From positions 974,382-1,038,381 of the forward strand of contig NZ_SRUZ01000001.1 in NCBI RefSeq assembly GCF_004791165.1: a stretch of 64,000 bases of DNA, in the 5' to 3' direction. Source of the stretch: Mesorhizobium sp. M8A.F.Ca.ET.218.01.1.1 (GTDB lineage Bacteria > Pseudomonadota > Alphaproteobacteria > Rhizobiales > Rhizobiaceae). Shown one piece after another: positions 28,764 to 38,885 of the stretch; positions within the stretch are counted from its first letter, which is position 1, and every line of letters begins with the position of its first letter. The position numbers were made by a program, and so were the translations under genes. Below the pieces are notes generated by a model. The model searched no databases. It saw nothing but the letters and a program-made list of their open reading frames with translations, and was not told the origin of the DNA.

Positions 28764-30242
28764 TCAGAGCTTGCCGGCGATGTAGCGCGTCAGCGTGGCG
28801 CGCGTGCCATTGGCCCAGAGCACGTTGAGCGCGTGGGCGAAGGCCTCGACGAAGGCGGTGGCGCGGCCGACATCGCCATAGATGTCGTCCATCGCAAGCC
28901 AGGCGGCAGGCGCGGCCTTTGCCGCCTTTGCCGTTGCCTGCATCCGATCCCAGCTCGGGTCGTTGGGTTCGATGACGGCGCCGCTGTCCGTCGTGCCGAA
29001 GCAGTAGCGGCACCACAGCGCCGATTCCAGCGCCAGTCCGGTAACGCCTTTGCCCGCCTTCAGCCGGTCCGCGATGGTCGGGATGATGAATTTCGGCTGG
29101 CGGTTGGAGCCGTCGAGGCAGAGCCGGCGCACTGTGTCGCCGATCTTGGGATTGGAGAAGCGCTTCTCGATGAGCTGGTAATAGTCCTCCAGCACCGTGT
29201 CCGGCACAGGCGGCACGGTCGGGATGATCTCGTCATGCTCGAGCTTGTCGAGGAAGCCGCGCACCAGCGGCTCCTGCATCGCCTCGTGAACGAAGTGGAT
29301 GTCCATCAGCCCGGCCGGATAGGCAATGGTGGCGTGGCCGCCATTGAGGATACGGATTTTCATCAGCTCGTAAGGGGCGACGTCTTTGACGAACTGCACG
29401 CCGACCTTTTCCAGCGGCGGGCGGCCATCTGTGAAATGGTCTTCCAGCACCCATTGCCGGAACGGCTCGCAGAACACCGGCCAGTTGTCTTCGAGGCCGA
29501 AATCGTCGGCGAGGATCTTGCGCTCGCGGTCGCTGGTCGCCGGCGTGATCCGATCGACCATGGCGTTCGGGAAGGCGACGTGGTCGCTGACCCAGCTCGC
29601 CAGGTCCTCGTCGATCAGGCGGGCAAGGCCGATCACACCGTCCGACGTGACATGGCCGTTATGGGGAATGTTGTCGCAGGACATGACGGTGAACGGCACG
29701 ATGCCGTCCTGACGGCGGCGCATGAGGCCAGCCAGGATGATGCCGAACACGGTCTTTGGTGTGGCGCCCGGCTGCGCGTCGGCGACAATATCAGGATGAG
29801 TCGGGTTGAAGACTCCGGAGGCCGGATCGATGAAATAGCCGCCTTCGGTGATGGTCAGCGATACGATCCTGATCGCCGGATCGGCCAGCCGCTCGATGAT
29901 GGCGGCGGCATCGCCCGGCATCAGGAAATCGATCATCGCTCCGGTGACGCGGGCGCTCATGTGGCCTTTGTCCTGCTCGACCACGGTGGTCAGCCAGTCC
30001 TGCTCTTCGAGCTTGCCGCGGCCGATCTTCTCGCCGTCGAACACGCCGGCGCCGACCAGCGCCCAATCATGGCCGATGCCCTGACCGAACAGGTCGTCGA
30101 GATAGACGGCCTGATGCGAGCGGTGGAAATTGCCGACACCGAAATGCACGATGCCGGCTTTCAACGCTGACCGGTCATAGTTCGGACCTGCGACCTTGGA
30201 CGGAAGCGTGGCGAGGCTCGAGGAAGAGAGTTTCACGGTCAT
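28764..30242 (-). CDS. mtlK: Mannitol 2-dehydrogenase (long-chain polyol dehydrogenase family)
   Basis: A 492-residue NAD-dependent dehydrogenase of the mannitol/fructuronate family that converts D-mannitol to fructose. The N-terminal cofactor region reads GIVHFGVGNFHRSHQAVYLDDL. The catalytic segment is KIRILNGGHATIAYPAGLMD, with the conserved lysine and the N-G-G-H motif. ATG 30242 starts the family-like sequence. It follows the smo transporter and sorbitol dehydrogenase, an order known from the Rhodobacter smo operon. Confidence 0.9.
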   Translation of the reverse strand: MTVKLSSSSLATLPSKVAGPNYDRSALKAGIVHFGVGNFHRSHQAVYLDDLFGQGIGHDWALVGAGVFDGEKIGRGKLEEQDWLTTVVEQDKGHMSARVTGAMIDFLMPGDAAAIIERLADPAIRIVSLTITEGGYFIDPASGVFNPTHPDIVADAQPGATPKTVFGIILAGLMRRRQDGIVPFTVMSCDNIPHNGHVTSDGVIGLARLIDEDLASWVSDHVAFPNAMVDRITPATSDRERKILADDFGLEDNWPVFCEPFRQWVLEDHFTDGRPPLEKVGVQFVKDVAPYELMKIRILNGGHATIAYPAGLMDIHFVHEAMQEPLVRGFLDKLEHDEIIPTVPPVPDTVLEDYYQLIEKRFSNPKIGDTVRRLCLDGSNRQPKFIIPTIADRLKAGKGVTGLALESALWCRYCFGTTDSGAVIEPNDPSWDRMQATAKAAKAAPAAWLAMDDIYGDVGRATAFVEAFAHALNVLWANGTRATLTRYIAGKL

Positions 30243-30280
30243 CTGCTTTACCCTTTGGCCGATTTGCAGCCCGACTGTTT

Positions 30281-30380
30281 CGCCTCCTTCGGGAGGGCGA
30301 GGATGAGGGGCCGCACCTGATGTTCCAGTATGCTGCCCCTCACCGCCCCTCGGCACTTCTCTGGAGGAAATGAGAGAAGC
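30281..30380. repeat. Degenerate palindromic repeat between smoS and mtlK
   Basis: The 148-base gap between the sorbitol and mannitol dehydrogenase genes contains CCTCCTTCGGGAGGGCGAGG, GGATGAGGGGC, an inverted GCCCCTCACCGCCCCTC and a CTTCTC...GAGAAG pair. These are recognisable but decayed pieces of the repeat family seen at 828-943 and 38676-38840. Confidence 0.45.
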
Positions 30381-30390
30381 GCCTTCCCCC

Positions 30391-31161
30391 TCAACTCATC
30401 CATTGGCCGCCATCGACATTGTAGGTCTGGGCGACGATGTATTCGGCCTCGTCGCTGGCGAGGAACACGGCCATGCCCGCGAGGTCTTCCGGCTTGCCCA
30501 TGCGGCCGTACGGTACGCCCTCGCCGACCAGCCGTTTCTTTTCGCCTTTCGGCCGGTTCTCGTATTTGGCGAACAAGGCATCGACCTCGTCCCACATGTC
30601 GCTGTCGACGACGCCGGGCGCGATGCCGTTGACATTGATGCGGTGTTTGATCAGGTCGAGTCCGGCTGACTGCGTCAGCGAGATGACCGCGGCCTTGGTG
30701 GCGCAATAGACCGCGACCAGCGGTTCGCCGCGACGCCCGGCCTGGCTCGCCATGTTGATGATCCTGCCGCCCTTGCCCCGCGCGATCATCGACCGGGCGG
30801 CTGCCTGCAACATGAACAGCGTGCCGGCGACATTGACGGAAAACAGCTTTTCGTAGCTCGCCCTCGAGATCTCCACGATCGGCGCCAGGTCGAACAGAGC
30901 GGCGTTGTTGATCAGGATATCGAGGCCGCCGGTCCTGCTCTCCACCGCCTTGACCGCGGCATCGATGGATGCCTGATCGGTGACGTCAAGCTTTAGCGCA
31001 TAGGCGTGGTCACCGATTTCAGCCGCGGTCTTGCGTGCTGCGTCGAGGTTGATATCGGCAATCGCCACGGTGGCGCCTTCGCGCACATAGGCTTCGGCGA
31101 AGGCTCTGCCGATGCCGCGCGCCGACCCCGTGATCAGCGCCGATTTGCCTGTCAGCCTCAC
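30391..31161 (-). CDS. smoS: Sorbitol dehydrogenase, short-chain type
   Basis: A 256-residue SDR enzyme that oxidises sorbitol to fructose (and in this family often galactitol to tagatose). TGSARGIG is the NAD-binding motif, NNAA follows, and S-Y-K catalysis is supplied by NMASQAG and YCATKAAV. The C-terminus VAQTYNVDGGQWMS matches the SmoS group. It is 24 bases downstream of the transporter ATPase in the smo order. Confidence 0.9.
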   Translation of the reverse strand: MRLTGKSALITGSARGIGRAFAEAYVREGATVAIADINLDAARKTAAEIGDHAYALKLDVTDQASIDAAVKAVESRTGGLDILINNAALFDLAPIVEISRASYEKLFSVNVAGTLFMLQAAARSMIARGKGGRIINMASQAGRRGEPLVAVYCATKAAVISLTQSAGLDLIKHRINVNGIAPGVVDSDMWDEVDALFAKYENRPKGEKKRLVGEGVPYGRMGKPEDLAGMAVFLASDEAEYIVAQTYNVDGGQWMS

Positions 31162-31185
31162 CGCTCCATCCTCACCGCTCCATCC

Positions 31186-32190
<1,005 letters not shown>

Positions 32191-32240
32191 GGTTTCCTCC
32201 CCGAGAGCTATTTTTCGCCGATTGCTTCAGGCAATTTCCG

Positions 32241-33065
32241 TTACTTCACCGCACCAAAGGTCAGGCCTCGTACCAGCTGCTTCTGGCTGAACCAGCCCAT
32301 GATCAGGATCGGTGCGATGGCCAGCGTCGAGGCCGCCGAAAGCTTGGCCCAGAATAGGCCTTGCGGGCTGGAGAAGGAGCTGATGAAGGCGGTAAGCGGT
32401 GCTGCTTCCGTGGTCGTCAGCCGGATCGTCCAGAATGCCTCGTTCCAGGCCAGGATGATGTTGAGCAGCATCGTCGAGGCGATGCCCGGCACCGCCATCG
32501 GCGTCAGCACATAGATGATCTCGTTCCACAGCGAGGCGCCGTCCATGCGGGCCGCTTCCAGGATCTCGCCGGGGATCTCGCGGAAATAGGTGTAGAGCAT
32601 CCAGATCACGATCGGCAGGTTGATCAGCATCAGCATGACCATCAGGCCGATGCGGCTGTCGAGCAGACCGGTGTCGCGGAAGATCAGGTAGATCGGAAAC
32701 AGCACCGCGACCGCCGGCATCATCTTGGTGGACAGCATCCACATCAGGATGTCCTTGGTCCGCTTGGTCGGCGAGAAGGCCATCGACCATGCCGCCGGAA
32801 TGGCGACGAGCAGGGCCAGGACGGTCGAGCCGACCGAGAGCAGCACCGAGTTGAAGAAGAACTTGAAATAGCCGCTCTGCGCTTGGACCTCGGAATAGCT
32901 TTCGAAGGTTCCCGACGGGATCAGGTTGAAGCCCTGGATCGCCTCCTGTTCCGACTTGAACGAGGTGATGATCGTGTACAGGATCGGAAAGAAGATCAGC
33001 AGGGCGACGATCCAGGCGGCTGCCGTCGCGATGGTCTTGTGCTGGGTGGTGACTGCGCGTGCCAT
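32241..33065 (-). CDS. smoG: Polyol ABC transporter permease
   Basis: A 274-residue MalG-type permease with 6 helices. The EAA loop EIPGEILEAARMDGASLWNEIIYVLTPMA and the AWNEAFWTIRLTTTEAAPLTAFISSFS segment are typical. It starts at ATG 33065, 11 bases after the partner permease, with GGAGG just upstream. Confidence 0.9.
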   Translation of the reverse strand: MARAVTTQHKTIATAAAWIVALLIFFPILYTIITSFKSEQEAIQGFNLIPSGTFESYSEVQAQSGYFKFFFNSVLLSVGSTVLALLVAIPAAWSMAFSPTKRTKDILMWMLSTKMMPAVAVLFPIYLIFRDTGLLDSRIGLMVMLMLINLPIVIWMLYTYFREIPGEILEAARMDGASLWNEIIYVLTPMAVPGIASTMLLNIILAWNEAFWTIRLTTTEAAPLTAFISSFSSPQGLFWAKLSAASTLAIAPILIMGWFSQKQLVRGLTFGAVK

Positions 33066-33076
33066 CTTGTCCTCCC

Positions 33077-33949
33077 TTACTTGTCCAGGTTCTTGCCGAC
33101 GGCGCGCATGGCGAAGAAGGCGACGATGTTGGCGAGAATGACGGCGATCACACCGCCCGCGGATGCCTGGCCGATTTTGAACTCCAGCAGCGCCTTCTGG
33201 TAGACGAGGAAGGGCAGGTTGGTGGAGGCATAGCCGGGGCCGCCATTGGTGGTGACCAGGATCTCGGCATAGACGGAGAGCAGGAAGATCGTCTGGATCA
33301 GGATGACCACGGTGATCGCTCGCGACATGTGCGGCAGCGTCAGATAGATGAAGCGGCTGATGAAGCCGGCGCCGTCCATCTCGGCGGCTTCCTTCTGCTC
33401 GCCGTCGAGCGATTGCAGCGCGGTCAGCAGGATCAATGTCGCGAAAGGCAGCCATTGCCAGGCGACGATGATGATGATCGCCGTCATAGGATGCTGCCCG
33501 AACCAGTCGATCGGTTGCGCCCCGAAGAAGCGCGCTATGTCGGCGAAGACGCCATATTGCGGGTGCATGATCATGTTCTTCCACACCAGAGCGGCGACCG
33601 GCGGCATGACGAAGAACGGCGAGATGACGAGGATGCGCACGATCCCTTGGCCCCACATCGGCTGATCGATGAGCAGTGCCAGCAGGATGCCGCCGATCAC
33701 CGTGATCAGCAGCACGCTGACCACCAGGACCAGCGTGTTGAGGATCGACTGCAGGAAAGCCGGGTTGGAATAGAACAGCGCGTAGTTCGAGAGGCCGACG
33801 AAGCCATCGCGAACCGGATTGAGCGGGTTGTACTGCTGGAAGGAGAACCACAGCGTGAGAGCGAGCGGAACAACCATCCAGACCAGCAGCAGCACCACGG
33901 ATGGCGCCATCATGAATCGGGCAAGCGAACGGGTCTGCTGAGTAGCCAT
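33077..33949 (-). CDS. smoF: Polyol ABC transporter permease
   Basis: A 290-residue MalF-type permease with 6 helices. The EAA loop is GEQKEAAEMDGAGFISRFIYLTLPHM, followed by VYAEILVTTNGGPGYAST. ATG 33949 has AAGGGTGA upstream; an in-frame GTG 9 bases earlier is less likely. It is the second gene of the smo-type operon. Confidence 0.9.
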   Translation of the reverse strand: MATQQTRSLARFMMAPSVVLLLVWMVVPLALTLWFSFQQYNPLNPVRDGFVGLSNYALFYSNPAFLQSILNTLVLVVSVLLITVIGGILLALLIDQPMWGQGIVRILVISPFFVMPPVAALVWKNMIMHPQYGVFADIARFFGAQPIDWFGQHPMTAIIIIVAWQWLPFATLILLTALQSLDGEQKEAAEMDGAGFISRFIYLTLPHMSRAITVVILIQTIFLLSVYAEILVTTNGGPGYASTNLPFLVYQKALLEFKIGQASAGGVIAVILANIVAFFAMRAVGKNLDK

Positions 33950-34073
33950 GACGGTCACCCTTCAAGGATCAGACTGAATTTTCACAGGCGTTGGAAAGGC
34001 GGCCGCCCGAACTGGGTTTCGGGCGGCCGTTGCCGGTCGAGGAGGTGACCGGCATTCGGCACCGGGAGGAGCC

Positions 34074-35384
34074 TTACTTGATATAACCGCCCTCGGTCAT
34101 CGCCGCGGTCGCGGCGTCCTGGGCCTGCTTCAACGCATCGTCGACGCTCGACTGACCGGCAAGTGCCGCCGAGAAGAGCTGGCCGACGGTTGTGCCAAGG
34201 CCCTGGAATTCAGGGATGGCGACGAACTGCACGCCGACATAGGGCACCGGCTTGACGGTCGGATGCGTCGGGTCGGCGGCGTTGATGGAGTCCAGTGTCA
34301 TCTTGGCGAACGGAGCCGCCTTCTGGTACTCGGCGTTCGCATAAAGCGAGGAGCGCGTGCCCGGAGGTACGTTGGCCCAGCCTTCCTTCGACGCGACGAG
34401 CTCCGCATAGTGCTTGCTGGTCGCCCAGGAGACGAACTTCTCGGCAGCGTCGGCCTTCTGCGTGCCGGCGGGGATCGCCAGCGACCACGCCCATAGCCAG
34501 TTGCCGCGCTTGCCAAGGCCGTTGTCAGGCGCCAAGGCGTAACCGACCTTGTCGGCGACGGTCGAGTTCTTCGGGTCGGAGACGAAGGACGCCGCGACTG
34601 TGGCGTCGATCCACATGCCGCACTTGCCCTGCTGGAAGAGCGCCAGGTTTTCGTTGAAGCCGTTGGAGGACGCGCCTTCGGGGCCGTCGGCCTTCATCAG
34701 GTCGACATAGAACTGCAGCGTCTTCTTCCACTCGGGCTGGTCGAACTGCGGCTTCCAGTTCTCGTCGAACCAGCGGGCGCCGAACGAGTTCGACATGGCG
34801 GTCAGGAAGGCCATGTTCTCGCCCCAGCCGGCCTTGCCGCGCAGGCAGACGCCGTTCACGCCATTGGCGCGGTCGGTCATCTTGTCGGCGGCCTGTTTTA
34901 TGAAGTCCCAGGTCGGCGCATCGGGCATCTTCAGCCCAGCCTTCTCCATCAGGTCCTTGCGGTACATGACGAAGGAGCTTTCGCCGTAGAACGGCGCGGC
35001 ATAGAGCTTGCCGTCGACCGAGAGGCCGCCGGCGATGGCCGGGATGATGTCCTTGGCGTCGTAGTCGTCGCCGAGCTTGTCGAGCGGCAGCAGCCAGCTC
35101 TGCTTGGCCCAGATCGGAACCTCGTAGGTGCCGATGGTCATCACGTCATACTGGCCGCCCTTGGTGGCGATGTCGGTGGTGACACGCTCGCGCAGCACGT
35201 TCTCTTCGAGCGTGACCCAGTTGAGCTGGATGTCGGGGTTGGCCTTGGTGAAGTCGTCGGTCAGCTTCTGCATGCGGACCATATCGCCATTGTTGACGGT
35301 GGCGATGGTGATGGATTCGGCATGTGCGGCGAAAGCCAGCGCGCTGGCCGAGCACAAGCCCAGGATGAGCGTACGAAGTTTCAT
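34074..35384 (-). CDS. smoE: Polyol ABC transporter substrate-binding protein
   Basis: A 436-residue periplasmic family 1 binding protein with a Sec signal (MKLRTLILGLCSASALAFAAHA). ESITIATVNNGDMVRMQKLTDDF and SFGARWFDENWKPQFDQPEWKKTLQFYVDL are typical of sorbitol/mannitol binders. ATG 35384 has GGGAGGAATT upstream. It is first in the operon, and the promoter-proximal region contains two candidate operator motifs. Confidence 0.9.
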   Translation of the reverse strand: MKLRTLILGLCSASALAFAAHAESITIATVNNGDMVRMQKLTDDFTKANPDIQLNWVTLEENVLRERVTTDIATKGGQYDVMTIGTYEVPIWAKQSWLLPLDKLGDDYDAKDIIPAIAGGLSVDGKLYAAPFYGESSFVMYRKDLMEKAGLKMPDAPTWDFIKQAADKMTDRANGVNGVCLRGKAGWGENMAFLTAMSNSFGARWFDENWKPQFDQPEWKKTLQFYVDLMKADGPEGASSNGFNENLALFQQGKCGMWIDATVAASFVSDPKNSTVADKVGYALAPDNGLGKRGNWLWAWSLAIPAGTQKADAAEKFVSWATSKHYAELVASKEGWANVPPGTRSSLYANAEYQKAAPFAKMTLDSINAADPTHPTVKPVPYVGVQFVAIPEFQGLGTTVGQLFSAALAGQSSVDDALKQAQDAATAAMTEGGYIK

Positions 35385-35408
35385 CAAATTCCTCCCATGG
35401 ACCAAGAT

Positions 35409-35441
35409 GAGCATTTGCCTTGGCTGTGAGCAATTACTCAC
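35409..35441. promoter_or_regulatory. Candidate operator region upstream of smoE
   Basis: GTGAG-CAATTA-CTCAC at 35426-35441 is an inverted repeat 42 bases upstream of the smoE start. Just downstream of it, at 35409-35420, is GAGCATTTGCCT, nearly matched by GAGCAAATGCCT at 37878-37889 upstream of the SorC-type regulator gene. Their shared presence suggests sites for one of the two nearby regulators. Confidence 0.4.
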
Positions 35442-35605
35442 TAAGTGTGAATTATGTCAAGCCGGATTCGATGCTGCAGCGCAGCACCGGGCTTGCCGAT
35501 GGACCGCCGACGGATGGAAGTTGGAGACGACGAGCCGCGCGCGTGCCGGATATCAGGCAACGGGACAGGAAGGGGTCCAGGATCGAAGCGGGCGCGACGA
35601 ACCGG

Positions 35606-36511
35606 TCAGCAGGCGATCTCGGCCAGCAGCCAATCGCGGAAGGCGCGGATCTTGGGCACGTTGCGGCGGGCTTCCGGATAGACCAACCAGTAGGCGTGGC
35701 CGTCGTCGCCGACCAGGTCGAACGGCTGGATCAGGCGGCCGTCGGCGAGTTCGGCCTTGAACAGGGCCCGGGTCAGGATGGCCACGCCATGGCCCGATAT
35801 GGCCGCGTTGGCTTCATAGGCTTGCGCGCCCATGCTGCTGCCGGGCCGCCTGGCAAGGTCGTGGCTGTGCACGCCGGCGGCCTCGAACCATTGCGTCCAC
35901 CAGATATCGCTGGGATCGAGGATCGGCAGCTTGAGCAGATCGGCCGGGTCGTTGATGCCGCCGATGCTCGCCGCGAGCTTCGGGCTCAGCATCGGCGTGA
36001 AATCGGCATCGAGCAGCTTGTGGGCTTCCAGCCCGGGCCATTTGCCGCCGCCAGAACGAATGGCGAGGTCGACGTCCTCGCGGGAGAAATCCGTCAGCCG
36101 GCTCGACGTCTCGAGCCGCACGGCAAGCGACGGATGCGCGATCTGGAACGCGCCCAGATGATGCGCCAGCCAATTCGAGGCAAAGGTCAGCACCGTGGTG
36201 ACACATAGCAGCCCGTCCGCGCCGCCGCGCGCGGCGGCATAGGCCTGGCTGAGGATGGCAAAGGCCTCGCTGACAGCCGGCGCTAGGCGCTGGCCCGCTT
36301 CGGTCAGTTCGATCTGTCGCGGCCGGCGCAGGAACAGCGGCGCGCCGACGCGCTCCTCCAGCACCTTGATCTGGTAGCTGACCGCGGCTTGCGTCATGGC
36401 GAGTTCCCCGGCGGCCTTGGTGAAAGAAAGATGCCGCGCCACCGCCTCGAACACCCGGATCGCCTGCAATGGCGGCAGTTGCGAAACCTGCGGCGCGCTG
36501 AGGTCAGGCAT
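35606..36511 (-). CDS. LysR-family transcriptional regulator (GcvA-like)
   Basis: A 301-residue regulator with a helix-turn-helix at residues about 15-50 (AIRVFEAVARHLSFTKAAGELAMTQAAVSYQIKVLE) and a LysR co-inducer domain. It lies upstream of smoE in the same direction with a 221-base gap. Its target is not evident; it could regulate the smo operon, the DUF1127 gene or a distant gene. Confidence 0.87.
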   Translation of the reverse strand: MPDLSAPQVSQLPPLQAIRVFEAVARHLSFTKAAGELAMTQAAVSYQIKVLEERVGAPLFLRRPRQIELTEAGQRLAPAVSEAFAILSQAYAAARGGADGLLCVTTVLTFASNWLAHHLGAFQIAHPSLAVRLETSSRLTDFSREDVDLAIRSGGGKWPGLEAHKLLDADFTPMLSPKLAASIGGINDPADLLKLPILDPSDIWWTQWFEAAGVHSHDLARRPGSSMGAQAYEANAAISGHGVAILTRALFKAELADGRLIQPFDLVGDDGHAYWLVYPEARRNVPKIRAFRDWLLAEIAC

Positions 36512-36621
36512 AAAGCCTCCTTATGGGTCGTTATCGACGTTCGATTGGCAAAGGCGGCCGGCAAGGCCGACATTCATCCTCAACCCGTCATTCGGGTTCA
36601 GGATAGCGAAGGTTGACGATC

Positions 36622-36807
36622 ATGACCATGACGCAGCAAAAATGCACTCCCGCTCCCGATCATCGCTGGATTTCGTGGTTGGTGGACGGATTCGGCTGGT
36701 TCGCGCCCCGAAAAAAGGCGCATCTCGACATCAGGGACCTGTCGCCCCATCTGCAGCGCGACCTCGGTTTTCTCGACGGCAACGACCCTTTCGGCCGGCA
36801 CCAATAG
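36622..36807 (+). CDS. Small DUF1127-type protein
   Basis: A protein of about 61 residues ending in an arginine/aspartate-rich helix with RDLSPHLQRDLGFLDGND, which matches the short DUF1127 (YjiS-like) domain. Such proteins in alphaproteobacteria act in RNA turnover and in phosphate or nitrogen responses. GAAGG lies 11 bases before ATG 36622; ATG 36628 is an alternative. It is divergent from the LysR gene. Confidence 0.65.
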   Translation: MTMTQQKCTPAPDHRWISWLVDGFGWFAPRKKAHLDIRDLSPHLQRDLGFLDGNDPFGRHQ

Positions 36808-36832
36808 CCTTCCTGGCTTTATCAGGAAGCCG

Positions 36833-37792
36833 TCAAATACCGGCCAGCAGGGCGGTCGCCGTCCGCTCGTCGGTGATGAGCCCGTTGACCAGCCGCCGGT
36901 TCACGGCCGCCAGGATTCCCGGCAGCTTACGCTCGCCCATGGCGAGCGCGATGACCAGCGACTTCTCGCGCGACGGCAGCGCCGCCGACGACACCCGGTC
37001 ATTGGTGATGCCTTCGATCATGCGGCCCTCGCGATCGAACACCCAGCCGACGATTTCGGCGACGCCGCCCGCCTTCTGCAAGGCTTTCAGCTCGCTTTCG
37101 GAAATGAAGCCGTCCTCGTAGAGCGGCGCCTTCGGGCCGAGGTCGCCAATGCCGATGAAGGTGACATCGGCCTCGGCGGCAAGCGCCAGCGTCGGCTGGA
37201 TCATCGGCTGGTTGAGCAGCATTTCGCGCTCCTGCGGCGAGGAGGCGATGACCGGCAGCGGCATCGGGAAGGACCGCGCCTTGACCCTGTCGGCCATGGT
37301 GAAGATGACGTTGTAGAAGGCGGCCGAACCGTCCGGCGAGATGTTGCCGGTCAAGGACACCACCTTATGCTGCGGGCATTCCATCGGCGGCAATTGTTCG
37401 ATCGCCGCCTTCAGCGTGCGTCCGGTGCCGATGCCCATGACGATCGGTGTCGGCGACCGCAGCCGCCGTTCGATCTCGGCGGCGGCCGCTTCGGCGATGC
37501 CGATGGTGGTGGAGGATGAGTTGGGATCGCTCGGCACCACCTCGACAAGGTCGAGCGCGAAGCGTGATTTCAGCCGCGCGGCAAGGTCCAGGCAGTTGGC
37601 GATCGGATGATCGACGCGGACCTTGATCAAGCCTTCCGACACCGCCAGCGACACCAGCCGCTGCGCCGTCTGCCTCGATATGCCGAGCGTGGCGGCGATC
37701 TGGTCCTGTGTGTTGCCGGCAACATAATAGAGCCAGCCGGCGCGCGCCGCGTCGTCCAGCCTGTTGCTGCCGCCATCCTGCCGGCTATTCAC
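36833..37792 (-). CDS. SorC/DeoR-type sugar-binding transcriptional regulator
   Basis: A 319-residue regulator with an N-terminal helix-turn-helix (NTQDQIAATLGISRQTAQRLVSLAVSEGLI, about 28-58) and a C-terminal sugar-phosphate-binding domain (VMGIGTGRTLKAAI, TFIGIGDLG). This family (SmoC in Rhodobacter) controls polyol operons. The gene sits beyond the smo-type operon with its own upstream GAGCAAATGCCT motif, so it is the leading candidate regulator of smoEFGKS. Confidence 0.87.
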   Translation of the reverse strand: MNSRQDGGSNRLDDAARAGWLYYVAGNTQDQIAATLGISRQTAQRLVSLAVSEGLIKVRVDHPIANCLDLAARLKSRFALDLVEVVPSDPNSSSTTIGIAEAAAAEIERRLRSPTPIVMGIGTGRTLKAAIEQLPPMECPQHKVVSLTGNISPDGSAAFYNVIFTMADRVKARSFPMPLPVIASSPQEREMLLNQPMIQPTLALAAEADVTFIGIGDLGPKAPLYEDGFISESELKALQKAGGVAEIVGWVFDREGRMIEGITNDRVSSAALPSREKSLVIALAMGERKLPGILAAVNRRLVNGLITDERTATALLAGI

Positions 37793-37877
37793 GTCCTGCC
37801 TCCCGAAACCCGCCGATCATCAGGCGATCCGTATCAGTTTCGCAGGGAATGGCCGCCTGCGCAATTGTCAATCTCAA

Positions 37878-37889
37878 GAGCAAATGCCT
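37878..37889. promoter_or_regulatory. Candidate regulator-binding motif upstream of the SorC-type gene
   Basis: GAGCAAATGCCT differs from the smoE-proximal GAGCATTTGCCT only in its central AA/TT. It lies 86 bases upstream of the regulator start, followed by AT-richer sequence. It is a candidate autoregulatory site. Confidence 0.35.
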
Positions 37890-38035
37890 ACGCTGATACA
37901 GCGGAGGTTTCTCGGCCAATACCCGGTCGGAGAAAACGCGGCCGGTTCCGTTTCGCTTTGAAGGCATGTTCTATGGCCGCCAAAGGTTTATCTCCCGCCG
38001 CAAACCCTTTAAGGGATCGCAAAAAGGAGCGCTGC

Positions 38036-38668
38036 ATGACACCGAAGGCGGTTTTCTGGGACATGGACGGCACGCTGGTCGACAGCGAACCGCTGCATGA
38101 GGCAGCCCTCATTGCAGCGATGCGCAATGCCGGCCTGACGCCGCCTGACGATCTGCATGAGCGCGTGCTGGGCGTCGCCGCCTGGCCGGTCTACGAAATG
38201 ATGCGCGACGAGTTCGGGCTGCGACTGCCCTTCGACGAGTGGATCGTTCACAAATATGAGCATTACCTGCCGCTGGTCGAAGGGCTGAAGCCGCGCCCAG
38301 GCGCTATCGAGGTCTTCCACGAACTGCACGCGCTCGGCGTGCAGCAGGCGGTGGTGTCCAATTCGGACCGGATGATCGTCGACGCCAATCTGCGCATGGT
38401 CGGCCTCACCTATCCCGGCATGAAGACGATCAGCCGCAACGACGTGCGCGACGGCAAGCCGCACGCCGAGCCTTTCTTGCGCGCCGCCTATCTGGCCGAC
38501 GTCGATCCCGCGCACGCCGTCGCGGTCGACGACAGCTGGCCGGGCGCCATGGCGGGGCTGGCGGCGGGAATGAAGACCATCTTCTGGCCTGAAAAGCCGA
38601 TGGAAGGACCGCCCGGCGCCATCGTCATCAACAGCGCCGGGGAATTGCGGGCTCAGCTCGGGCTGTGA
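38036..38668 (+). CDS. HAD-family phosphatase
   Basis: A 210-residue hydrolase with motif I FWDMDGTLVDSEPL (D9, D11), motif II VVSNSD, K in RDGKPHAEPFLRAA and motif IV AVDDSWPGAMAGLAAGM. AAAAAGGAGCGC precedes the ATG. It belongs to the beta-phosphoglucomutase/sugar phosphatase group. It is divergent from the SorC-type regulator gene, so a role in polyol phosphate metabolism is possible. Confidence 0.85.
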   Translation: MTPKAVFWDMDGTLVDSEPLHEAALIAAMRNAGLTPPDDLHERVLGVAAWPVYEMMRDEFGLRLPFDEWIVHKYEHYLPLVEGLKPRPGAIEVFHELHALGVQQAVVSNSDRMIVDANLRMVGLTYPGMKTISRNDVRDGKPHAEPFLRAAYLADVDPAHAVAVDDSWPGAMAGLAAGMKTIFWPEKPMEGPPGAIVINSAGELRAQLGL

Positions 38669-38675
38669 GTAGCCT

Positions 38676-38840
38676 CCTTCTCCCCCGTCACTATACGGGG
38701 AGAAGGTGCCGGCAGGCGGATGAGGGGCAGCGCTGACTTGGCAAAACGTCGGCGTGCAGGTTCTGATTTCTGAGACCTTGGTGCCGCCCCTCATTGTCCT
38801 GCCGGACATTTCTCCCCGTATAGTGACGGGGAGAAAGTGG
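38676..38840. repeat. Inverted pair of palindromic repeats
   Basis: One arm (38676-38735) has TTCTCCCCCGTCACTATACG and a GGCGGATGAGGGGCAGCGCTG tail. The other arm (38781-38840) is its reverse complement with few changes, separated by a 45-base spacer. They lie between the convergent HAD and aldolase genes, so a bidirectional terminator role is possible. A single arm of the same family lies inside the hydroxylase gene at 828-943. Confidence 0.85.
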
Positions 38841-38885
38841 CGGTGCTGACGGTTTCGCCAATTACCGGCGTTGCGAAATGATCGC

